A stretch of 64,000 nucleotides of DNA from DATFDN01 sp963756545. GTDB lineage: Bacteria > Pseudomonadota > Alphaproteobacteria > Acetobacterales > Acetobacteraceae. Numbering within the stretch: the stretch's first letter is position 1; each line of letters begins with the position of its first letter. Position numbers and translations under genes: made by a program. Shown piece after piece: positions 50,582-59,243 of the stretch. The notes below the pieces were generated by a model. The model searched no databases. It worked only from the letters and a program-made list of their open reading frames with translations, and was not told the DNA's origin. The stretch is from assembly GCA_963756545.1 (NCBI GenBank), contig CAVWNY010000001.1, forward strand, positions 868,001 through 932,000, given 5' to 3'.

Positions 50582-52222
50582 TTACGTCAACACAAATCCC
50601 GCGTAATCCTTCGCGGCCACGTCATTGCAGATCTCGCGATACGGCACCAGCCCTCCCGCATAGGGCATGAACACCCGCGGCTTGCCAGGGATGTTGGCGC
50701 CGAGGTACCAGGAATGCGTCGCCTGCGGCAGCAGGGTGCGATTGGCGACCTCGTTCACCTCCGAAACCCAGCGATCCATCGCCTCGGGCTTCGCCTCGAT
50801 CCGCTCCCTGCCGGTCTTGCGCATGTGAGCGATGCAATCGGTGATCCAGTCAACGTGCTGCTCGATGGCCACCGGCATGTTGCACAGCACTGACGGGCTG
50901 CCAGGTCCGGTGATGGTGAACAGGTTGGGGAAGCCCGGGACGCTGAGGCCGAGGTAGTTTCGTGGCCCCGCTTCCCACAGGTCGCGCAGCCGCACGCCGG
51001 CACGCCCGATGATGTTGAGCCGTAGCAGGGGGCCGGTCATAGCGTCGAAGCCAGTCGCAAACACGATGATGTCGACCGCATACTCGCCCCTTTGGGTGAC
51101 GATGCCGCGTGCGGATATGCGCTCGATCGGCTCCTCGCGCACGTTTATCAGCGAGACGTTCGGCCGGTTGAACGTCTCGAAATAGTCGGTGTCAATCGGC
51201 GGCCGTTTGGCGGCGTATGGATGGTCGATGTCAGACAGGATCGCCGCCGTCCTCGGGTCCTTCACGATCGAGCGGATCTTCCGCCTGATGAAATACGCAG
51301 CGGTGTCGTTTGCTTCCTTGCTGACCAGCATGTCTTGGAACGTGGCGCGGAACTGCAGTCCGCCGCGTTCCCATGCCGCCTCGTATAGCGCCTCGCGCTC
51401 CTCCGGCGACGTCTCCACTGCCTTCCGCTCGGAGACGCGGAAGCCCATGCCGTTATAAGTCTCGTGCGTGACCTGGCGGATTTCCGCCGCGTTGTCCCTC
51501 ACGTACTGCTTGAACTCGGCTGTCATCAACACGTTGCGCGCCGGCACGGAGTAGTTGGGGGTGCGCTGGAACACTGTCAGGTGCGCCGCCTGCTCGGCAA
51601 TGACCGGCGCCGCTTGGATACCCGTTGAGCCCGTGCCGATCTGCGCGACGCGCTTGCCGGTGAGGTCGACACCCTCATGCGGCCACTGGCCGGTGTGATA
51701 CCAATCGCCCTTGAAGTCGCCCAGCCCGGGTATATTGGGCACATTGGCCGTGGAAAGGCAGCCCACAGCCGTGATCAGGAACTTGGCGACGAACGTCTCA
51801 CCCGGTTCGGTCTCCACGATCCATCGGTTGGCGTCGGCGTCATAGCGCGCCCCGGTGACACGTGTGTTGAACTGGATGTCGCGCTTCAGGTCGAACTTGT
51901 CGGCGACGAAGTTGAGGTAGCGCATGATCTCGGCCTGGCCGGGGTAGCGCTCCGACCACTCCCACTCCTGCATCAGCTCGCGGGAGAACGTGTACCAGTA
52001 GACGTGGCTCTCGGAATCGCAGCGGGCACCCGGGTAGCGGTTCCAGTACCAGGTGCCACCGACGCCGCCGCCCTGCTCCACCACCTTGACGTTCATCCCC
52101 AGGTGATCGCGCAGCCTTAGGAGCTGATACAGGCCGGAAAAGCCGGCGCCGATGATGAGCGCATCCAGGGTGGCGGCCTGGCCTGCCTGTCCGTCGGCCT
52201 GCGCTGCTGTCGCCGCCACCAT
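50582..52222 (-). CDS. FAD-dependent Baeyer-Villiger-type monooxygenase
   Basis: A 546-residue flavoprotein. The FAD Rossmann motif is ALIIGAGFSGLYQLLRLR near residues 20-37, a second NADPH Rossmann motif is KRVAQIGTGSTGIQAAPVIA near 182, and the type I BVMO fingerprint appears as FKGDWYHTGQWPHEG near 164 (F-x-G-x3-H-x3-W). It would insert oxygen into a ketone to give an ester or lactone, using NADPH and O2 in the cytoplasm. The start at 52222 is supported by AGAAGGGGA upstream; an alternative 14 codons earlier lacks this. A lactonase-like protein lies 0.8 kb away, so lactone opening may be the next step. Confidence 0.9.
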   Translation of the reverse strand: MVAATAAQADGQAGQAATLDALIIGAGFSGLYQLLRLRDHLGMNVKVVEQGGGVGGTWYWNRYPGARCDSESHVYWYTFSRELMQEWEWSERYPGQAEIMRYLNFVADKFDLKRDIQFNTRVTGARYDADANRWIVETEPGETFVAKFLITAVGCLSTANVPNIPGLGDFKGDWYHTGQWPHEGVDLTGKRVAQIGTGSTGIQAAPVIAEQAAHLTVFQRTPNYSVPARNVLMTAEFKQYVRDNAAEIRQVTHETYNGMGFRVSERKAVETSPEEREALYEAAWERGGLQFRATFQDMLVSKEANDTAAYFIRRKIRSIVKDPRTAAILSDIDHPYAAKRPPIDTDYFETFNRPNVSLINVREEPIERISARGIVTQRGEYAVDIIVFATGFDAMTGPLLRLNIIGRAGVRLRDLWEAGPRNYLGLSVPGFPNLFTITGPGSPSVLCNMPVAIEQHVDWITDCIAHMRKTGRERIEAKPEAMDRWVSEVNEVANRTLLPQATHSWYLGANIPGKPRVFMPYAGGLVPYREICNDVAAKDYAGFVLT

Positions 52223-52275
52223 ACTTGTCCCCTTCTTTCCCATGCGCAGGGCCGGTCCCGCCACTCAGCGACGTC

Positions 52276-52550
52276 TTATGGCCCGCCGCTCCGATTTTTC
52301 AAAGCGATTGGTTCGCGAGACGCCCGCCGCTGCCCCCCCAGCACCACCAGCCGCTTGCCGCGGGTCAGCCCGGTGTAGAGCAGGTTGCGCGCCAGCATGG
52401 CGTAGTGCTGGGTGCTGAGCGGGATCACCACGGCCGGGTATTCCGAGCCCTGGCTCTTGTGGATCGTGGTGGCATAAGCCAGCACCAGCTCGTCCAGCTC
52501 CCCGAAGCCATAACCGACCTCCCGCCCGACGAGGCGGTGATGAACATTGA
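52276..52550 (-). pseudogene. RecD2-like helicase, C-terminal fragment
   Basis: On the minus strand the frame reads GREVGYGFGELDELVLAYAT, then TIHKSQGSEYPAVVIPLSTQ and NLLYTGLTRGKRLVVLGGQR, the final motif V/VI block of RecD2/TraA-type superfamily I helicases. The rest of the ~700-residue protein is absent and the frame meets an unrelated gene fragment at about 52546. A relic. Confidence 0.8.
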
Positions 52551-52953
52551 CCAGGAGCAGATGAAGCGCATCTCGATGTTCGACATCCGCGCACCGCACA
52601 ACCTCGTGTCGATCGCGACCTTTCCGGTGCCGGCCGAGCAGGATTACGTGGCCCGAGGGGGCCAGTTCGGCCCGCACAATCTGCACGAAAACCGCCCCGG
52701 CTCTTTCGTCAGCGACACGACGATCTTCGCGACCCATCAGAGCGCCGGCGTGCGCGCGTACGACATCGCCAACCCGTTTCGCCCGGAAGAGATCGGGCAC
52801 TTCGTGCCGCCCATGCCCACGCACTGGATGGAACCGCTGCGCGGACGCGCGCGGTTGCGGCACACGGCCGACATCTTCGTCTCGGCCGAGGGTCTGATCT
52901 ATGCCACCGACTACGATGCCGGCTTGTATATCCTGGAGTGGAAGGGCGCGTGA
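52546..52953 (+). pseudogene. LVIVD-repeat beta-propeller protein, C-terminal part
   Basis: The frame contains SMFDIRAPHNLVSIATFPVP, then GPHNLHENRPGSFVSDTTIF, HQSAGVRAYDIANPFRPEEI and ends DAGLYILEWKGA. 'GVRxYDIxNPxxPxEIGxFVP' is the LVIVD repeat found in secreted beta-propeller proteins of unknown catalytic role. No start codon or signal peptide belongs to it, and the 5' part is replaced by the RecD2 fragment, so it is a truncated gene. It lies just upstream of the lactonase-like gene and may have been its operon partner. Confidence 0.65.
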
Positions 52954-53019
52954 CCACCCGGAGCAGTATCCCATCGTCCGCATCCACGCCACGGTTGATC
53001 GCCAGCAACAGGAGGAACC

Positions 53020-54198
53020 ATGCAGAACGAGCAGAACCGGCTGGCGCTCTATGCAAGCGTCGGGGCAGAATTGACGCAGTACGACGTGGACGTCGACTCG
53101 GCCACCCTGACACGGCGCGGCAGCGTGCGCCTGCCGGCGAACGTGCAGTATGCCTGGCCCCATGCCTCGCGCAGCCATCTTTACGTTGCCACCAGCAACG
53201 GCGCATCGAGCACAAAACCAGCCGGCGACAGGCACCACGTGAGCGCATTCCGTATCGATCCGGACACCGGCGCTCTGACGGCCCATGGCGTGCCGATGCC
53301 GCTGCCGAACCGCCCGGTCCACATGGCGACCGACATCCCGTCCGCGCACATCCTGGTCGCGTTCAGCAATCCGGGCGCGATCCGCGTCTATCGGATCAAT
53401 CGTGATGCCACGCCGGGCGAGGAGGTGCCTCAGTCGGGGCCGATCGACCCCGGCATCTTTCCGCACCAGGTGCGTGCGACCCCAGATAACCGGAACGTGA
53501 TCTTGGTCACGCGCGGACACGACGCTGCCCACGGCAAGCCGGAGGAACCCGGCGCACTGAAGGTCTTTGACTTTCATGACGGCGTGCTGAGCAACGAAGT
53601 CTTGGTGGCGCCGAATGGCGGCTATGGGTTCGGCCCCCGTCACCTCGATTTCCATCCGGACAAGCCCCTGGTGTACGTGTCGCTTGAGCGCGAGAACAAG
53701 CTCGATGTATTCGAGTTGCGCGACGGCACGCTGTCGCTCACCCCGCTATTTCGGAAGGAAACGCTTGCCGAGCCAGTCCATCGTCGCGGGCGTCAGATCG
53801 TCGGGACGGTGCATGTGCATCCGAATGGGCGCACGGTTTATGTGGCCAATCGCGCCAGCGACACAATCGAGTTCGCCGGGCAGCGGGTCTTCGCCGGAGG
53901 CGAGAATTCACTCGCGGTTTTTGCGATCGACGACGCCAGCGGCGAGCCGGCCTTGATCCAACACGCCGATACACGCGGCATCCATCCGAGGACATTCCAC
54001 ATCGACCCGAGTGGGCGCCTGCTGGTCGTCGGACACATCATGGGGCTGAAGATCAGGGACGGCGATGCGGTCCGCGACGTACCCGCACGGCTGTCGGTGT
54101 TCCGTATCGCCGCCGATGGCAGGCTGGACTTCGTGCGAGCCTACGACGTGGATGTTGGCGACCGAACCATGTGGTGGATCGGCATGGTCCAACTGTGA
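53020..54198 (+). CDS. Lactonase-family seven-bladed beta-propeller protein
   Basis: A 392-residue protein of the 6-phosphogluconolactonase/cycloisomerase (lactonase, PF10282-like) beta-propeller family. Repeating blades are visible as RNVILVTRG, LDFHPDKPLVYVSLERENKL, VHVHPNGRTVYVANRASDT and FHIDPSGRLLVVGH. The family hydrolyses lactones, consistent with the nearby Baeyer-Villiger enzyme, though many members are uncharacterised. There is no obvious signal peptide. The ATG at 53020 is preceded by an AGGAGG-like site (CAACAGGAGGAACC). It is intact and followed at once by IS3 fragments. Confidence 0.85.
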   Translation: MQNEQNRLALYASVGAELTQYDVDVDSATLTRRGSVRLPANVQYAWPHASRSHLYVATSNGASSTKPAGDRHHVSAFRIDPDTGALTAHGVPMPLPNRPVHMATDIPSAHILVAFSNPGAIRVYRINRDATPGEEVPQSGPIDPGIFPHQVRATPDNRNVILVTRGHDAAHGKPEEPGALKVFDFHDGVLSNEVLVAPNGGYGFGPRHLDFHPDKPLVYVSLERENKLDVFELRDGTLSLTPLFRKETLAEPVHRRGRQIVGTVHVHPNGRTVYVANRASDTIEFAGQRVFAGGENSLAVFAIDDASGEPALIQHADTRGIHPRTFHIDPSGRLLVVGHIMGLKIRDGDAVRDVPARLSVFRIAADGRLDFVRAYDVDVGDRTMWWIGMVQL

Positions 54199-54257
54199 TC
54201 CTCCCCCCTTGAAGTGGTCCGCGTCGACGAATGGCCTTGAGCCGGAGGAGGACCGAG

Positions 54258-54526
54258 ATGGCGAGGACCCGACACAAGCCCGAAGAGATCGTGGCCAAGC
54301 TGCGCCAGGTGGATGTGCTGGTCTCGCAGGGGCAGGCGGTGGCGGACGCGATCCGCTCGATGGGCTGAGCGAGGTGACCTACGACCGCTGGCGGCAGGAG
54401 TTCGGAGGCCTCCAGGTGAAGCGGCTGAGGGGCCTTGAGGCGGAGAACGCTCGCCTGCGCCGGGCGGTGGCGGATCTGACCTTGGACAAGCAGATCCTGG
54501 CGGAGGCCGCTCGGGGGAACTTCTAG
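54258..54526 (+). pseudogene. IS3-family OrfA, frameshifted
   Basis: From 54258 the frame reads MARTRHKPEEIVAKLRQVDV, then LVSQGQAVADAIRSMG and a stop. After one frame change near 54365 it resumes as LSEVTYDRWRQEFGGLQVKR and ENARLRRAVADLTLDKQILA, ending AARGNF at 54526. This is a complete OrfA of an IS3 subgroup different from the two copies at 30473 and 36011. No OrfB follows; an opposite-strand fragment of another IS3 begins instead. Confidence 0.85.
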
Positions 54527-54539
54527 GCCCCGGCGCGCC

Positions 54540-54655
54540 TGCATCGCTGACGCCGTGCTTGCGGCACAGGTCCGCCGTCTTCTGCCCGGCCTCGTGCTCG
54601 CGTAACACCGCGATGATCTGCTCTTCCGTGAAGCGACTCCGCCGAAACGCCCGTG
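54540..54655 (-). pseudogene. IS3-family OrfA N-terminal fragment
   Basis: On the minus strand, RRSRFTEEQIIAVLREHEAG, then QKTADLCRKHGVSDAG is the start of an IS3 OrfA of a second subgroup (helix-turn-helix region). It stops after about 38 residues where the plus-strand OrfA remnant ends. Two IS3 relics have therefore been joined tail to tail. Confidence 0.8.
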
Positions 54656-54687
54656 AGGCACCCTGAACGTGCTTTGCGACTGTCCTG

Positions 54688-55806
54688 CTAGGGCCGGGCG
54701 TGCGTTGCCTCAAAGCCGCCGACCCGACAGTCACGAAGAATTTCCCGCCTGAATTGCAGGCCGTGCCCGGGCGCTTCCGGGGGCCGAAGCATCCCGTTCA
54801 CCGGAATGGCGGGAGTTATCCAGAGGTCGTTGTTCCAGTCCATGTACTCGAGGTAGCTCGCATTGGGTATCGATGCCAGCACATGCACGGCAAGCTCGTG
54901 GAACACGTGCGGCGCGATCTGGATTCCCCAGGTGTCGGCAACCGCCGCGATCTTGCGCAGTTCCGTCAGACCCCCCCGCATGGGATCGGGCTGCAGGATG
55001 GGCGTGCTCGGATGTTCGAGGAAGGGGCGCAGGTCGAAGCGCGTGAAATGGCTTTCCCCGCCCACGACCCGCGTGCGCAAGGCAGCCGCGACCCGGCGGT
55101 AGCCGCTGAAATCCTCACAAACCACGGGTTCCTCGAGCCAGTAGATGTCCGCCTCATCAAGATGCCGGCCAGCCTGGATCGCGGTGGCGGCGGTCCAGCC
55201 CATGTTCACATCCACCATGATTTCGATGTCCGGCCCTAGCGCCTCGCGCATGGCGTGCACGTTGCGCACGTCCTCGCGCCAGGGGCGGATATGGGCCACC
55301 TGCATCTTGATCGCCTTGAAGCCCATCTTTGTGAATTCGCGGGCTCGCGCGATCATGCCGTCACGGCCGAGCCCGCGCCAGCAGCCGGAGCCATAGGCCG
55401 GCACTTCGTCGCGGCACTTGCCCCAAAGCCGATAGAGCGGCAGGCCGGCCCGCTTGCCGACGATGTCCCACAACGCAATGTCCACCGCAGAGAGGCAGAA
55501 GACGGCGATGCCGCCACGGCCGAGCCAGTAGGTGCTCGTCCAGAGGGTCTGCCAGATGCCCTCGATCTCGGTGGCGTCACGGCCCAGCAGCTTGGGCGTG
55601 ATCATTGTCCGCAAGCAGGCATCCAGGGCCTCCAGACCGCCCGCGAGCGGCTGTAGGTAGCTCGTGCCGACGATGTCGCCGCTTGTCTTGATCTCCAGCA
55701 CGAGCAGCTCGCGATGCGTGGGCGGCATGATGCCGTTGGCCGGCGGCTCGCCCGCCCATGGCACGCGGAGCAGGGTCGTGGCGACACTCGTGATCGTCGT
55801 GTCCAT
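54688..55806 (-). CDS. Enolase-superfamily enzyme (mandelate racemase/muconate lactonizing type)
   Basis: A 372-residue enzyme. The capping domain is followed by the barrel with Mg2+ ligands in EIMVDVNMGWTAATAI (Asp, near residue 210), YWLEEPVV (Glu, near 235) and VVGGESHFTRFD (Glu, near 262). The general-base position on strand 2 reads AIKMQVAHIRPW, so the usual K-x-K is K-x-Q, while a His is present in IQIAPHVFHELAVH near 310. The reaction is thus more likely a His-dependent dehydration or epimerisation of an acid sugar-like compound than a classic mandelate racemase step. It is co-directional with the LivF gene upstream (46-base gap). Confidence 0.88.
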   Translation of the reverse strand: MDTTITSVATTLLRVPWAGEPPANGIMPPTHRELLVLEIKTSGDIVGTSYLQPLAGGLEALDACLRTMITPKLLGRDATEIEGIWQTLWTSTYWLGRGGIAVFCLSAVDIALWDIVGKRAGLPLYRLWGKCRDEVPAYGSGCWRGLGRDGMIARAREFTKMGFKAIKMQVAHIRPWREDVRNVHAMREALGPDIEIMVDVNMGWTAATAIQAGRHLDEADIYWLEEPVVCEDFSGYRRVAAALRTRVVGGESHFTRFDLRPFLEHPSTPILQPDPMRGGLTELRKIAAVADTWGIQIAPHVFHELAVHVLASIPNASYLEYMDWNNDLWITPAIPVNGMLRPPEAPGHGLQFRREILRDCRVGGFEATHARP

Positions 55807-55852
55807 CGAGGTGGTCCTTTTCGTGCGTGGAGATGATCCCGCCTTCCCGCTG

Positions 55853-56608
55853 TCAATGGATCGCGGAGGGCACGTCCTGACCGAAATACGCGTGCTCCAG
55901 CCGGTTCGGCAGGTCGGGTTCGGTCGTGAATGCCTCCAGGACGATCCGACCGCGCGCCAATGCATAAACCCGGTCGGCCAAATTGAGGGCCTTCTCGATC
56001 AACTGCTCGACCAGGAGGACCGAGGTGCCGCGCTCGCGCAGGCTGCGCGCGACCGACAGAACGCGGTCCACCAGCACCGGCGAGAGGCCAGCCGAGGGCT
56101 CGTCCAGCATCAGCAGAGATGGCCGCCGTACAAGGCCCTGCGCCACCGCGAGCATCTGCTGCTGTCCCCCCGACAGCGCGCCGGCACGGTCATGGCGCTT
56201 CTCGGCGATCTCCGGAAAGAAGGACAACGCTTCCTCGACCCGCGCGGCACGCTCCCCGCGCGGCAGGTCGTAGCCGGCCAGCAGCAGGTTGTCGGCCACC
56301 GAAATCTGGGTGAAAACGCGATGCCCCTGGATCACATGTACCAGACCGGCGCGCGCCGTCCCGCGCGGACCGACTCCGCTCATGGGACGCCCGCCAAAAT
56401 GCACGCTGCCGGTACTCCACGGCAGCAGCCCCGCGATGGCGCACAGGAGCGTGGTCTTGCCTGCCCCGTTCGGCCCTAGCAGCCCAACGATCTCGCCCAC
56501 GCCAACCGTCAGATCGACGCCGTGCAGGACACGGATCTTGCCATAACCGCTCCGCAGATCGCGGACGTCGAGCAGGGACTCAGGCGCCGAGATAGGCACT
56601 GACGACAT
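55853..56608 (-). CDS. livF: LivF-type ATPase
   Basis: A 251-residue ABC ATPase: Walker A LLGPNGAGKTTLLCAI near residue 42, LVHVIQGHRVFTQISVADNL near 90, signature ALSGGQQQMLAVAQGLV near 145, Walker B LLMLDEPSAGLSPVLVDRVL near 165. It overlaps the end of the LivM-LivG fusion gene by 29 bases. Together they form the cytoplasmic motor of the third complete HAAT-type importer in the window. Confidence 0.92.
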   Translation of the reverse strand: MSSVPISAPESLLDVRDLRSGYGKIRVLHGVDLTVGVGEIVGLLGPNGAGKTTLLCAIAGLLPWSTGSVHFGGRPMSGVGPRGTARAGLVHVIQGHRVFTQISVADNLLLAGYDLPRGERAARVEEALSFFPEIAEKRHDRAGALSGGQQQMLAVAQGLVRRPSLLMLDEPSAGLSPVLVDRVLSVARSLRERGTSVLLVEQLIEKALNLADRVYALARGRIVLEAFTTEPDLPNRLEHAYFGQDVPSAIH

Positions 56609-58385
56609 CCTTGTGCGCGCGGATCTCGGCGGGGGCGCCGGTGGCGAGCTGTTTGCCCAGGTTCAGCACGGTAATCCGGTCGCAGATGTCGAAGATCAGA
56701 TCGGCATGGTGCTCCACCAGCAGCACGCCGGTGCCGTGCCGGCCGATCTCGGTGATCAGCTCGCCGAGGCGACCGATCTCCTCGGCGGAAAGGCCCGCGG
56801 CCGGTTCGTCGAGCAACAAAAAGGCGGGGTTGAGCATCAGCGCGCGGGCGATCTCCACGAAGCGCAGCTCACTGTGCTGTAGCCGGTCCGCGCGCACCCC
56901 GGCGAGGGCCTCCAGCCCCACGGTGCGCAGCGCCGTCAGCGCGTGCCCGCGCATCACGGCCTCATCGCGCAGGTGCCGCGGCAAACCGAGCATGGACTCT
57001 ACGAAGCTCCCCCGCCCCCTGACCATGCCCCCGATCATCACGTTGTCCAGCACGGAGGCTTCGCCAACCAGCCTCGGAGTCTGGAACGTGCGGGCTATGC
57101 GATACGCCGCCCGGCTCTGCGGCGCGGCGGGCGCGAGCGCATGCTCTCCCAGCTGCACCATGCCGGCTTCGGGGCGGTAGTAGCCGGAAATCACGTTGAG
57201 CGTGGTCGTCTTGCCAGAGCCGTTCGGGCCGATCAGCCCATGCACCTCGCCCGGACGAATCGCCAAGCTGAGCCCGTCAATCGCGCGCACCCCGCCGAAG
57301 CTCAGTACGACGTCGTCGAGCGTGATGGCGGCACGCGCCGCAACCTGGTCCAGCACCTGCGCCAGCAGCGCCGGGCGCGGGACGATGGCGCGGTTGCTTT
57401 CGAGCGGCCTGCGGTTCTTGAAGTCCAGCAGCTCCGCGATGCCGCCCGGCGCGACGAGCACGATGACCAGCAGCAGCGCCGCATAGAGGAAGGTGGACCA
57501 TGCCACCAGGGGTGCAGCGAACTCCGGCAATACAGTGAGAAGAATCGTGCCGATCAGCGGACCCAGGATGGAGCCGCGGCCGCCGATCAGGATGGCGATG
57601 AAGAACAGGACCGAGAGGTCGAAGGTGAACGCGTCCGGCGTGATGTAGGATTGCAACGCGGCGAACAGGCCGCCGGCTACCGCGGCGGTCGCGCCCGAGA
57701 AGAGGAAGATGGCGACCAGCAGGGCGGGCTTGGAGATGCCCGTGGCCTCCGCCGCCACCTCGGCGTCGCGGATCGCCACCAATCCCCGCCCGAAGCGGCT
57801 GTGGGCGATGTTGGCGCTCATCCAGGTGCAGAGCGCCGCCGCCCCCAGGCAGAAATAAAATAGCCCCCACCCGCCGGAAAAAATCCCTGTCAGCATCGGG
57901 CCGGCCAGTCCGATGCCGCCGCCGGTCACGCTCTGCCAGGCGAGAGCGATTTGCGTGAGGATGGTGGCAAAGCCAAGGGTGGTCATGGCGAAGTAGAATG
58001 TGCGCAGACGCAGCGCCGGCAGGCCGATGATCAAGCCGAAGACGGCGCCCACGACCGCCGCGACAGCGAGCGCGACGTACGGCGAAAGGGCCGGCAGCAC
58101 GTTCCCGGCGGCCAGCACGCTCGTGGTGTAGGCGCCGAGCGTAAGCAGCGCGACCCAACCGATGGCGATCTGGCCGGCGAAGCCGACCACGAGGTTGAGC
58201 CCGGCGACCAGCACCCAATACGCGCAGGCTCGGGTCGCGATCAGCCCCCAATAGGCGCCGCCAAAGAGCGGCAGGCAGGCCGCGGCTCCGAACAGCACCA
58301 GGAAGGGCAGCACCCGCCCCAGGAATTGCCCCGATCCGGCCTCGAGAGGCGGCCGCGGCCGGGTGGTCCTGCTGGCGTCCATCAC
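56580..58385 (-). CDS. Fused LivM permease - LivG ATPase
   Basis: A 601-residue polypeptide joining two normally separate subunits. Residues ~1-325 are a LivM permease (LNLVVGFAGQIAIGWVALLT near 64, coupling loop AIRDAEVAAEATGISKPALL near 206). A ~25-residue linker leads to a LivG ATPase (~345-601) with Walker A LIGPNGSGKTTTLNVI, Walker B FLLLDEPAAGLSAEEI and VLLVEHHADLIF. The C-loop reads RLQHSELRFVEIARALM where LivG usually has LPYGQQRxLEIARAL, so the LSGGQ-like signature is atypical. No stop or frame change separates the halves. Start and stop overlap neighbours by 4 and 29 bases. Confidence 0.92.
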   Translation of the reverse strand: MMDASRTTRPRPPLEAGSGQFLGRVLPFLVLFGAAACLPLFGGAYWGLIATRACAYWVLVAGLNLVVGFAGQIAIGWVALLTLGAYTTSVLAAGNVLPALSPYVALAVAAVVGAVFGLIIGLPALRLRTFYFAMTTLGFATILTQIALAWQSVTGGGIGLAGPMLTGIFSGGWGLFYFCLGAAALCTWMSANIAHSRFGRGLVAIRDAEVAAEATGISKPALLVAIFLFSGATAAVAGGLFAALQSYITPDAFTFDLSVLFFIAILIGGRGSILGPLIGTILLTVLPEFAAPLVAWSTFLYAALLLVIVLVAPGGIAELLDFKNRRPLESNRAIVPRPALLAQVLDQVAARAAITLDDVVLSFGGVRAIDGLSLAIRPGEVHGLIGPNGSGKTTTLNVISGYYRPEAGMVQLGEHALAPAAPQSRAAYRIARTFQTPRLVGEASVLDNVMIGGMVRGRGSFVESMLGLPRHLRDEAVMRGHALTALRTVGLEALAGVRADRLQHSELRFVEIARALMLNPAFLLLDEPAAGLSAEEIGRLGELITEIGRHGTGVLLVEHHADLIFDICDRITVLNLGKQLATGAPAEIRAHKDVVSAYLGA

Positions 58386-59239
58386 ACGCGGCGAGCGGCC
58401 GGGGTGCCGAACAGGCCCTCGGGCGCGACCAGCAATGCCACGATAAAGACCGCGAACACGGCAACGGAGGCAAATACGCCGCCGACGACGAAATTCGCCG
58501 CCTGCTGGAACAGCCCGAGCGAAAATCCTGCGATCACGGCACCGCGATTATTGCCCATCCCACCGAGCGCCACCGGGATGAAACCATAGAAGTTGAGCGA
58601 CGGGGCATTGGCGAAAAAGGCCAGCAGCACCTCGCCCCCGCAGAAGCCGGCGAGGCCGCCGATCATGCCCGCCATGGCGTAGCTCGCCATGCGCAGGGTC
58701 TGCTCCGGCAGGCCGAGCGCCCGCGCGGCGAAATTGTCCTCGGCGATCGCGAGGAAGGCACGGCCGACCAGCGTGCGGCGATAGAGGAACTCAAGTCCGC
58801 CGAGGGTCACCACGCACCCGAGCACCGGCAGCCAGAACCGCTCGTCCAGCGCGCCCGAACCGAGGCCGATCAGGCGCGGAAACGGCTGCGGCTCCGTGCT
58901 CCATTCGATGGCGGTTAGCTGCTGCAGCATCAGCGCAAAGGCCAGCGTGGATAGCACGTAGAGATGTTTTTCAAGGCTCCCCAGGACCGGCCGCACAGCG
59001 ACGATCTCGGTGACGATCCCGATGACCGCGCAACAGGCGAGCATCACGACGAAGCCCGCCACCACCGGCAGGCCAAGCCGGTCGATGAACAGCGCCCCGA
59101 AGACGCCGCCTAACATGCCGAGCACTCCCGCGGTGAAGCTGAACACCCGCGAGGCGGTGAACATGACGTTGTACGTGATGCCGATGAGCGCATAGACGCC
59201 GCCCATCGCCAACCCGTAGGCGACGATCAATTCCAGCAT
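58382..59239 (-). CDS. livH: LivH-type permease
   Basis: A 285-residue permease with the LivH start region (MLELIVAYGLAMGGVYALIG) and ITYNVMFTASRVFSFTAGVL where most LivH have a NFAHG motif; here it is SFTAG, a departure from the norm. The coupling loop AIAEDNFAARALGLPEQTLR lies near 170. It forms the channel with the permease half of the fusion protein. The 4-base overlap with the fusion gene and 4-base gap after the binding-protein gene show one operon. Confidence 0.9.
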   Translation of the reverse strand: MLELIVAYGLAMGGVYALIGITYNVMFTASRVFSFTAGVLGMLGGVFGALFIDRLGLPVVAGFVVMLACCAVIGIVTEIVAVRPVLGSLEKHLYVLSTLAFALMLQQLTAIEWSTEPQPFPRLIGLGSGALDERFWLPVLGCVVTLGGLEFLYRRTLVGRAFLAIAEDNFAARALGLPEQTLRMASYAMAGMIGGLAGFCGGEVLLAFFANAPSLNFYGFIPVALGGMGNNRGAVIAGFSLGLFQQAANFVVGGVFASVAVFAVFIVALLVAPEGLFGTPAARRV

Positions 59240-59243
59240 CGGC

